Below are positions 1-5,175 of a stretch of DNA of 5,175 bases, one piece after another. A program made the position numbers and the translations under genes. The stretch's first letter is position 1. The number at the start of each line of letters is the position of its first letter. This stretch comes from Fodinibius sp041642155 (GTDB lineage Bacteria; Bacteroidota; Rhodothermia; Balneolales; Balneolaceae), in NCBI RefSeq assembly GCF_041642155.1, contig NZ_JBEPWZ010000221.1, positions 1 through 5,175 of the forward strand. Direction: 5' to 3'. The notes beneath the pieces were generated by a model. It saw nothing but the letters and a program-made list of their open reading frames with translations, was not told the origin of the DNA and did no database searches.

Positions 1-966
1 GATGAAGGTTCTTCCGTTCACTTTACCTCTTTCAAGCAGCAGGTCAACGAGCACCTGTAAATCATCTATAGTGGAAAAAAGTCCGGCATGACCCGCTACG
101 CCATTGTTCGCATACCAGGAATTGCCGTCATTTACCTCGCCTCGAAGCGTATACTCCCTCCAATTATTCCAGAATTCGGGATCCACATCCACTTGATACC
201 CAAAAGAATCATCGTATACCATCTGCTTTTCAAAAGGATTACCGTGAGAGGTTGCAGCGATAGCTTCTACCTTGAGCCCTTTATTATTGAGAGGATTAAA
301 GGTTGTATGCTCAAGGTTTAAAGGGGTATATAATTCTTTTTCCAAATACTCATCCAGCCGCTGGCCTGAAATCTTTTCAATAATATCCCCCAACAGCATA
401 AAACCGAGATCGCTATAGTGACGTTCCGCTCCCACCGGCCACTTTAGCGGTATTGAAGCGATATATTGATACCGCTCCTGGGCATTTGAAGCGTGATAAT
501 AGGTCGGCACCCACTGTGGCAGTCCGGAAGTATGCATTAACAAGTGACGAATGGTAATCTCCGACTTTTCTCCTTTTTTAAATTCCGGTAAATATTTATG
601 AACAGGATCATCCAAATCCAGAGCATCATTATCAGCCATAATCATAATGCCAAGTGTAGTGGCCATAACTTTAGTCAGAGATGCCAGATCAAAGAGATGT
701 CCGGTGGTCATTTGTACGGGATCTTCCAGGCGCTTCAGGCCATAATTGTATTTTTGTGCATAGCCATAGGCCGCACGATGTAAAACCGAATCGCTTTTTT
801 TGATCTGGATAACCGCTCCCGGGATATGATCGGCGGCAATCTCCCTCTGGATCAGCGAATCAATGGCTGGAATACGGGCGAATTGATCCGACGGAGCTGA
901 ATCCGGAGAACAGCTCACGATTATGCCGGCTAGTAGTGAAATCCCAAAAAATACTGTTCTATACAT
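1..966 (-). CDS. Lipoprotein serine hydrolase, beta-lactamase/PBP4* family (3' end outside window)
   Basis: Open from the ATG at 966-964 to the left edge with no stop, giving 322 visible residues. The start is followed by a short lipoprotein signal peptide: Arg3, a hydrophobic run at about 5-17, and the lipobox I-V-S-C with Cys19 as the lipidation site. The mature protein should therefore be membrane-anchored outside the cytoplasm. Serine-hydrolase motifs follow in order: S96-L-T-K99 (SxxK nucleophile and base), LMHTSGLP at 143-150, Y184-S-D (the YxN/YxD position), GEVNDGN near 276-282 and GVAGHAGLFS at 289-298. This pattern is known from secreted serine hydrolases such as B. subtilis YbbE/AmiE and from hydrolase domains next to NagZ in Bacteroidota, which act on peptidoglycan fragments; esterases share the fold. 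About 60-100 residues, including any late HxG motif, are probably missing. It lies 15 bp after the dehydrogenase stop with no Shine-Dalgarno, so it is probably the third gene of the operon. The family is secure; the substrate is inferred. Confidence 0.88.
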   Translation of the reverse strand, partial: MYRTVFFGISLLAGIIVSCSPDSAPSDQFARIPAIDSLIQREIAADHIPGAVIQIKKSDSVLHRAAYGYAQKYNYGLKRLEDPVQMTTGHLFDLASLTKVMATTLGIMIMADNDALDLDDPVHKYLPEFKKGEKSEITIRHLLMHTSGLPQWVPTYYHASNAQERYQYIASIPLKWPVGAERHYSDLGFMLLGDIIEKISGQRLDEYLEKELYTPLNLEHTTFNPLNNKGLKVEAIAATSHGNPFEKQMVYDDSFGYQVDVDPEFWNNWREYTLRGEVNDGNSWYANNGVAGHAGLFSTIDDLQVLVDLLLERGKVNGRTFI

Positions 967-981
967 TTGCAGAGAGATTGG

Positions 982-1977
982 TTATTCATCTGATGCAATG
1001 GTGATTACCGCCGATCCCTCAAAATTTCCATCCCTTAAATCATTAAGAGCCTCATTTGCCTGGTCCAGCGGGTACACCGTTATATTGCTGCGGACAGGAA
1101 TCTGTGGAGCCAGCTCCATAAACTCTTCCCCATCACGCGTCGTAAGATTCGCCACCGATTTTATACTCCGTTCACCCCAGAGAATCTTATAAGAGAAGGA
1201 AGGAATATCGCTCATATGGATGCCGGCGCATACCACCCGGCCGCCTTTTCTCACACTTTTAAGTGCCTGGGGTACCAAAGCGCCAACTGGAGCAAAAATA
1301 ATAGCCGCATCCAGTGGTTCGGGTGGCAGCGTTTCTGATCCTCCGGCCCAGACGGCCCCCCGTTTTCGTGCAAACTGCTGCCCCGCGTCATCTCCCGGGC
1401 GGGTAAAGGCATATGCCTTCCGTCCCTGATGGACAATCAGCTGAGTAAGGATATGAGCTGAGGAGCCGAAACCATAAAGTCCTATTCTGTCGCTTTCGCC
1501 AGCCATTCGCAGTGCCCGATACCCAATCAGTCCCGCGCAGAGCAGTGGGGCGGCCTGATGAGCATCATAAGATTCGGGAATAGGGAAACAGTAACGCTCG
1601 TCGGCAACGGTAAACTCAGCAAACCCGCCGTTAATATCATATCCGGTAAACCGGGCTTCGTCACACAAATTCTCTTCTCCTCTCCGGCAGAATCCACACT
1701 CTCCGCAGGTCTGCCCCAGCCATGGCACCCCAATTTTATCTCCTTTTTGAAATTTCCGAGTGGCGTGTCCTGCTTCCTCCACTACACCGACGATCTGATG
1801 ACCAGGAATAAGCGGTAGATCTGGATCTTCAAGATCACCATCCAGAATATGGAGATCGGTGCGGCAAACCCCGCACGCCTGCACCCTAATCAGTACCTGC
1901 CGATTATCCGGGGAGGGCTTATTCACCTCTTCAAGACGCAGAGGTTCATTCGCCTTATGTAAGACCATTGCTCTCAT
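982..1977 (-). CDS. Zinc-dependent alcohol dehydrogenase (MDR superfamily, AdhA-like)
   Basis: A complete 331-residue protein, close to the usual 325-345 of this family. It is a cytosolic enzyme that would oxidise an alcohol or reduce an aldehyde with NAD(P). The N-terminal GroES-like domain carries catalytic zinc ligands Cys38 (in GVCRTDLH), His60 (in PGHQIVG) and Cys147 (in PLLCAGL). The structural zinc is held by Cys91, Cys94, Cys97 and Cys105. The nucleotide-binding fold follows, with the turn GLYGFGSSAH at 166-175, a form I associate with AdhA-type enzymes rather than classical GxGxxG horse-liver types. The usual Glu after His60 is Gln; from memory PGHQ is common in this subfamily. All metal ligands are present, so it should be active. 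The ATG at 1977 lies 11 bp after the symporter stop and has no Shine-Dalgarno. Met4 is an alternative start, but beginning at Met1 fits the family N-terminus. Its role beside amino-sugar genes is unclear; aldehyde detoxification is one possibility. Confidence 0.93.
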   Translation of the reverse strand: MRAMVLHKANEPLRLEEVNKPSPDNRQVLIRVQACGVCRTDLHILDGDLEDPDLPLIPGHQIVGVVEEAGHATRKFQKGDKIGVPWLGQTCGECGFCRRGEENLCDEARFTGYDINGGFAEFTVADERYCFPIPESYDAHQAAPLLCAGLIGYRALRMAGESDRIGLYGFGSSAHILTQLIVHQGRKAYAFTRPGDDAGQQFARKRGAVWAGGSETLPPEPLDAAIIFAPVGALVPQALKSVRKGGRVVCAGIHMSDIPSFSYKILWGERSIKSVANLTTRDGEEFMELAPQIPVRSNITVYPLDQANEALNDLRDGNFEGSAVITIASDE

Positions 1978-1988
1978 AACAGTGTAAA

Positions 1989-3524
1989 TTAGTGATTTCG
2001 AATACGTGCTGAAAGCGATCCCACAACCACAACGATAAGACTGCCTACCAACGTATAGAGCGGCCAGGCAATGGCCAGAGGCTCGCCGGGCAGCAGGTTG
2101 TGAATCGGACCCTCCACCATAAAAAGAAGTGAGATTAATCCCGCGAAAAAGCCGATCATTGCATCCTGTTTATCCGGCTTTGTAAACAGCCTGCCTAACA
2201 GGAACGCTCCCAGCAATCCACCATAGGTATAGGAAGCGATACCGAGTCCCAATTCCACAACAGCGGGACGTTCCCCCTCTTGCAGCTGCAAGAAAGCAAA
2301 GAAAAAGGCCGAACCAGTTAAAATGATGGCCCAAACGACCGTAATAATCCGGGAGGCGTATAAATCCTCACCCTGAGTATTACCCCTTCCGAAGTATGGT
2401 TTGTAAAGATCAAAGGTAGTAGAAGAAGCAAGCGAATTAAGGGATGAACTGAGACTACTCATTGCAGCAGCAAACAGGGAAGCTACTATAAGGCCAGAAA
2501 AGCCTATGGGGAGTTCTTCAACAATAAACTTGGCAAAAATTTCGTCGTTGGTAGCCAGCCCCAGTTCGTTAGCCGACTGCGCATCATAAAAGGCATATAG
2601 CAACAATCCGATAAATAAAAAGAGTCCAAATTGCAGTGCTACTACTACCCCGCTCCATACCAGTGCCTTCTGACTGTTTTTTGTATTTCGGGTAGTAAGT
2701 AGGCGCTGTACAATAAGCTGATCGGTACCGTGGGAAGCAACAGAAAAAACGGCTCCACCAATTAAAGCCGTAAAAAAGGTATACGGCTGAGCAATAAATT
2801 CAGTAAAAGAAAGGTCAAATCCGAAATCAAAAAGTTGAAGCTTATCCGCTTCGGCTGCCATACTGAGGGTTCCACCTATCCCCTCCGGCAAATCCGAAAT
2901 CATAATCGCTCCGGCAAAAATAGCTCCCCCCACATAAACGGCCATCTGCATTACATCCATCCAAACCACCGCTTTAATACCACCGATAAGGGTATATATA
3001 AGCGTAACGACCGCTATAGCTGCAATAGCCAACAAATAGACTTCAAAATCGCTCCACCCCATAAAAGCCCCACCCAACCGCATGATTATGGCCAATGGTA
3101 TAGCGGTGGCAAATAAACGTACACCGTCTGCAAGCAATCGGGTAACCATAAATGTGGTACTGGCTGCATTACGCATAGCACTGCCAAAACGCTCTTTTAA
3201 AAATTGATAGGCAGTTGTCATATTCCCTTCAACGTAGGAAGGCAGAAAGAGTAAACTGACAATAATGCGTCCCAAAATATAGCCCAGCGTTATCTGTAAA
3301 AAAGTCAGATTACCTCCATAGGCTACAGCAGGAACACTTATAAAAGTAAGAGTACTTGTTTCGGTTGCTACTACTGAAAACAGAACAGCCCACCAGGGAA
3401 TATCATGTCCTCCCAAAAAATAATCTACTGTTGATGCCTGCTGTCCGGCAATACGAACCCCTATATAAGCTACCCCCACAAGATATACAAAAATAACGAC
3501 GTAGTCGACGAAAGAAAACTCCAA
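1989..3524 (-). CDS. SSS-family sodium:solute symporter, TTG start
   Basis: A complete 511-residue inner-membrane protein with about 13 hydrophobic segments, roughly at 6-24, 44-66, 73-96, 121-150, 162-182, 186-210, 245-270, 288-312, 340-370, 393-412, 421-445, 452-470 and 484-504. SSS hallmarks are YFLGGHDIPWW at 35-45, the broken first core helix with ATETSTLTFIS at 53-63, and GGIKAVVWMDVMQ at 181-193. The segment AAAMSSLSSSLNSL at 352-365 contains Ser356-Ser357, aligned from memory with PutP Ser340-Thr341 of the Na2 sodium site. Sodium-coupled import is therefore well supported. The substrate is not readable; SSS members carry proline, sugars, sialic acid and other solutes. The divergent NagB-like gene and the downstream hydrolase suggest an amino sugar or cell-wall fragment. 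The start is TTG: an in-frame stop lies at 3539-3537 and no ATG or GTG precedes the first membrane helix. An AAGG lies 6 bases before the TTG. Probably the first gene of the minus-strand operon. Confidence 0.93.
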   Translation of the reverse strand: MEFSFVDYVVIFVYLVGVAYIGVRIAGQQASTVDYFLGGHDIPWWAVLFSVVATETSTLTFISVPAVAYGGNLTFLQITLGYILGRIIVSLLFLPSYVEGNMTTAYQFLKERFGSAMRNAASTTFMVTRLLADGVRLFATAIPLAIIMRLGGAFMGWSDFEVYLLAIAAIAVVTLIYTLIGGIKAVVWMDVMQMAVYVGGAIFAGAIMISDLPEGIGGTLSMAAEADKLQLFDFGFDLSFTEFIAQPYTFFTALIGGAVFSVASHGTDQLIVQRLLTTRNTKNSQKALVWSGVVVALQFGLFLFIGLLLYAFYDAQSANELGLATNDEIFAKFIVEELPIGFSGLIVASLFAAAMSSLSSSLNSLASSTTFDLYKPYFGRGNTQGEDLYASRIITVVWAIILTGSAFFFAFLQLQEGERPAVVELGLGIASYTYGGLLGAFLLGRLFTKPDKQDAMIGFFAGLISLLFMVEGPIHNLLPGEPLAIAWPLYTLVGSLIVVVVGSLSARIRNH

Positions 3525-3530
3525 CTCTTC
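3525..3530 (-). other. Spacer between Shine-Dalgarno AAGG and the TTG start of the symporter
   Basis: Read on the minus strand, the leader ends AAAAAGGGAAGAG and is followed directly by the TTG codon. The AAGG sits just upstream (3534-3531), 6 bases from the TTG, a good ribosome-binding distance. This supports the TTG start. It is the only gene in the window with a recognisable Shine-Dalgarno; the other three have none. Confidence 0.5.
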
Positions 3531-3588
3531 CCTTTTTATCTATTATTTGTCATTTACATTTCGCTCAAAATAGCGTTATTTACGAATT

Positions 3589-3621
3589 CAAATTATAGAA
3601 CATTTTTTTTGTAACCCCAAA
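3589..3621 (-). promoter_or_regulatory. Candidate promoter of the symporter operon
   Basis: On the minus strand, TTTGGGG begins at 3621 and TATAATTTG runs 3597-3589. The gap between TTTG and TATA is 20 bases. This fits a Bacteroidota-type TTTG / TAn(2-3)TTTG arrangement with one extra base in the -7 element. It also reads as a housekeeping promoter of the TTGnnn - 17 bp - TATAAT form. Transcription would start near 3582-3585, about 60 bases before the TTG codon. It is a pattern match in an AT-rich region, without experimental support. Confidence 0.4.
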
Positions 3622-3640
3622 GTTACTATCAGTAGTTTTG
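3608..3640 (+). promoter_or_regulatory. Bacteroidota-type promoter of the NagB-like gene
   Basis: TTTG at 3608-3611, at the end of a run of eight T, is followed after 21 bases by TAGTTTTG at 3633-3640. The latter is an exact match to the Bacteroidota -7 element TAnnTTTG, and the spacing matches the known 19-21 bp between the two elements. Transcription would begin near 3646-3648, leaving a short leader of about 27 bases, A-rich near the start codon and without a Shine-Dalgarno. Both the position and the spacing fit, but such AT-rich motifs can arise by chance. Confidence 0.55.
3611..3626. promoter_or_regulatory. Palindrome in the divergent promoter region, possible operator
   Basis: GTAAC at 3611-3615 and GTTAC at 3622-3626 form a perfect inverted repeat with a 6-base centre (CCCAAA). 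It lies in the spacer of the plus-strand promoter and covers the upstream element of the minus-strand promoter. A dimeric repressor bound here could block both arms. Five-base arms are short and no regulator gene is visible in the window, so this is a proposal. Confidence 0.35.
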
Positions 3641-3673
3641 TACAGCTGGTATCCGTAATTAAAAAAATTGTCC

Positions 3674-5175
3674 ATGAATTACTATAACGAAACTGAAAAA
3701 GTAACCTACTACGAACACATACCAACAACTATTTACAGCAGTGCTTCCGACGCTTCCAAAGAGGTCGCCGGAGAAGTGGCGGACCTTATACGGCAGCGTA
3801 ACAAAGAGGGGAAAAATACCGTTTTGGGACTGGCAACTGGTTCCACTCCTACCCAAGTTTATTCCGAGCTGATCCGCCTGCACAAAGAAGAGGGACTTTC
3901 TTTCAAGAATGTCATTACCTTCAATCTGGATGAATACTATCCCATGGAGCCTCACTCCCTGCAAAGCTATGTTCGATTTATGAATGAACACCTGTTCGAT
4001 CATATCGATATACCGGAGGAACAGGTTCATATTCCCGACGGTACCCTGCCCGAAGAAACCATTACCGATTATTGCCGCCAATATGAGGAAAAGATTCGCC
4101 AGGCCGGCGGACTGGATATTCAGCTGCTTGGTATTGGCCGAACAGGACACATCGGATTTAATGAGCCGGGTTCTCGACCAGACTCCCGTACGCGGCTAAT
4201 CACCCTTGATCGCATTACCCGCAAAGATGCCGCCAGCGACTTTTTTGGGGAAGAAAACGTACCGCGACGCGCTATTACCATGGGCGTAGGCACTATTTTG
4301 GATGCCGAACGGGTTATCCTGATGGCGTGGGGCGAGGGGAAGGCTCCGATCATCCGGGAGGCTGTTGAAGGAAAAATTCGCGAGCAGGTTCCGGCCACGT
4401 ATCTTCAGGAGCATGATAACGCTGAGGTTATTTTGGACGACGCCTCCGCCGAAAAGCTTACGCGCCGGAAGACGCCCTGGTTGCTTACCTCCTGTGACTG
4501 GGACGGACAGCTCATTCGCAAGGCGGTGGTCTGGCTTTGCCAGGAAGTGGACAAACCGGTACTCAAGCTCACCGATGAAGACTATAACGAGCACGGCATG
4601 GGGGACCTGCTTACGGAATACGGTCCGGCTTACGATATCAATCTTAAAGTCTTTAATGAATTGCAGCATACCATTACCGGTTGGCCGGGCGGAAAACCCA
4701 ATGCCGACGATACCAACCGACCGGAACGTGCCCAACCTTTTCCAAAGCGGGCTCTTGTATTCAGCCCCCATCCCGATGATGATGTCATTTCTATGGGCGG
4801 TACGCTTATTCGCCTGGTAGAGCACGGGCACGAGGTTCATGTCGCTTATCAAACGTCCGGCAATATCGCGGTTTTTGATGATGACGTGATCCGCTTCGTG
4901 GACTTTGTCTCCGACTATAATGATATGTTTGATATGGAACAGGAAGAAGCGGATAAAATGCTGGAGGATATCAAACAGTTTCTGGACGAGAAAGCGCCGA
5001 CCCAGGTGGATACCGATGAGATAAAACATATCAAAGGACTCATACGCAAGGGAGAGGCCAAAGCAGCGGGACGGTATTGTGGTATTCCCGAAGACCGGCT
5101 TCATTTCCTGGATATGCCGTTCTATGAAACGGGCCGGGTTAAAAAGAAACCCCTTTCCCAGGAAGACATCGATAT
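3674..5175 (+). CDS. nagB: NagB-like glucosamine-6-phosphate deaminase fused to a PIG-L/LmbE deacetylase domain (3' end outside window)
   Basis: Open from the ATG at 3674 to the right edge, giving 500 visible residues. Long forms of this family are about 640-670, so roughly 150 are missing. Residues about 20-265 are the NagB domain, which would convert glucosamine 6-phosphate to fructose 6-phosphate and ammonia in the cytosol. It shows GLATGSTPT at 52-60, NLDEYY at 84-89 (Asp86 aligned with E. coli Asp72), GIGRTGHIGFNEPGS at 153-167 (His159 and Glu164 aligned with His143 and Glu148) and TMGVGTILDAE at 202-212, then Lys223 (Lys208). Thr157 and Asp189 replace E. coli Asp141 and Arg172. After a linker of about 90 residues a PIG-L/LmbE domain begins, with RALVFSPHPDDD at 359-370; His366 and Asp369 are the expected zinc ligands. 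The later His motif is past the edge. The fusion resembles Bacteroides BT_0258, so 'deaminase-like' is the safer name. No Shine-Dalgarno precedes the ATG, and the leader is A-rich. Confidence 0.92.
   Translation, partial: MNYYNETEKVTYYEHIPTTIYSSASDASKEVAGEVADLIRQRNKEGKNTVLGLATGSTPTQVYSELIRLHKEEGLSFKNVITFNLDEYYPMEPHSLQSYVRFMNEHLFDHIDIPEEQVHIPDGTLPEETITDYCRQYEEKIRQAGGLDIQLLGIGRTGHIGFNEPGSRPDSRTRLITLDRITRKDAASDFFGEENVPRRAITMGVGTILDAERVILMAWGEGKAPIIREAVEGKIREQVPATYLQEHDNAEVILDDASAEKLTRRKTPWLLTSCDWDGQLIRKAVVWLCQEVDKPVLKLTDEDYNEHGMGDLLTEYGPAYDINLKVFNELQHTITGWPGGKPNADDTNRPERAQPFPKRALVFSPHPDDDVISMGGTLIRLVEHGHEVHVAYQTSGNIAVFDDDVIRFVDFVSDYNDMFDMEQEEADKMLEDIKQFLDEKAPTQVDTDEIKHIKGLIRKGEAKAAGRYCGIPEDRLHFLDMPFYETGRVKKKPLSQEDID

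Noticed and set aside
88..321. A 77-codon plus-strand frame inside the serine hydrolase
   Set aside because: It lies opposite the GEVND and GHAGLF region of the hydrolase; the minus-strand frame is clearly the coding one.
1558..1818. An 86-codon plus-strand frame inside the dehydrogenase
   Set aside because: It lies opposite codons for the conserved zinc-binding region of the dehydrogenase and has no features of its own.
3562..3575. Short inverted repeat CGCT-N6-AGCG in the intergenic region, considered as a hairpin or terminator
   Set aside because: The stem has only 4 bp and no T run follows on either strand, and both flanking genes start rather than end here.
3568..3581. AAATA-N4-TATTT palindrome, considered as a second operator
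   Set aside because: Short AT-only arms are expected by chance in such AT-rich DNA.
3618..3625. TAACTTTG on the minus strand, an exact TAnnTTTG match, considered as the symporter -7 element
   Set aside because: No TTTG or TTG lies 19-21 bases upstream on that strand. The pair at 3621-3618 and 3597-3589 fits better, and this match is partly a by-product of the palindrome.
3659..4150. A 163-codon minus-strand frame reaching into the divergent promoter region
   Set aside because: It overlaps the start of the NagB-like gene, has no recognised motif and would conflict with the promoter evidence.
4196..5104. A 302-codon open frame on the minus strand, opposite the NagB-like gene
   Set aside because: The plus-strand frame has clear NagB and LmbE motifs throughout, while the antisense protein shows no recognisable domain. 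It is a shadow of the real gene's codon pattern.

Overview
The window holds four protein genes on two divergent arms around one 149-bp intergenic region (3525-3673). On the minus strand, reading leftwards, are an SSS-family sodium:solute symporter (3524-1989), a zinc-dependent alcohol dehydrogenase (1977-982) and a lipoprotein serine hydrolase of the beta-lactamase/PBP4* type (966 to the left edge, cut at its 3' end). Gaps of only 11 and 15 bp suggest one operon. On the plus strand is a long NagB-like protein (from 3674, cut by the right edge after 500 codons). It fuses a glucosamine-6-phosphate-deaminase-type domain to a PIG-L/LmbE-type zinc deacetylase domain.

The organism is most likely in the Bacteroidota/Balneolota/Rhodothermota group. 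The long NagB-LmbE fusion is, from memory of the family, typical there (Bacteroides BT_0258 is an example). Three of the four genes lack a Shine-Dalgarno sequence. The promoter in front of the NagB gene matches the Bacteroidota form, TTTG then TAnnTTTG with a 21-bp spacer. This placement rests on memory, not on a search.

Taken together, the locus looks like amino-sugar, possibly cell-wall-sugar, scavenging. A lipid-anchored serine hydrolase would act outside the inner membrane, a sodium-coupled symporter would import the product, and a cytosolic deaminase/deacetylase fusion would feed it to central metabolism. The alcohol dehydrogenase has no obvious place in this scheme. The specific substrate is inference. 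The divergent region carries a candidate promoter on each strand, and a GTAAC-N6-GTTAC palindrome touches both, so a single regulator could control both arms.

No RNA genes, mobile elements, CRISPR arrays, clear terminators or long repeats were seen. The nearest thing to a novelty is the NagB-like active site. It keeps most catalytic residues but, aligned from memory to E. coli NagB, has Thr at the Asp141 position and Asp at the Arg172 (phosphate-binding) position, so the true substrate may not be glucosamine 6-phosphate.
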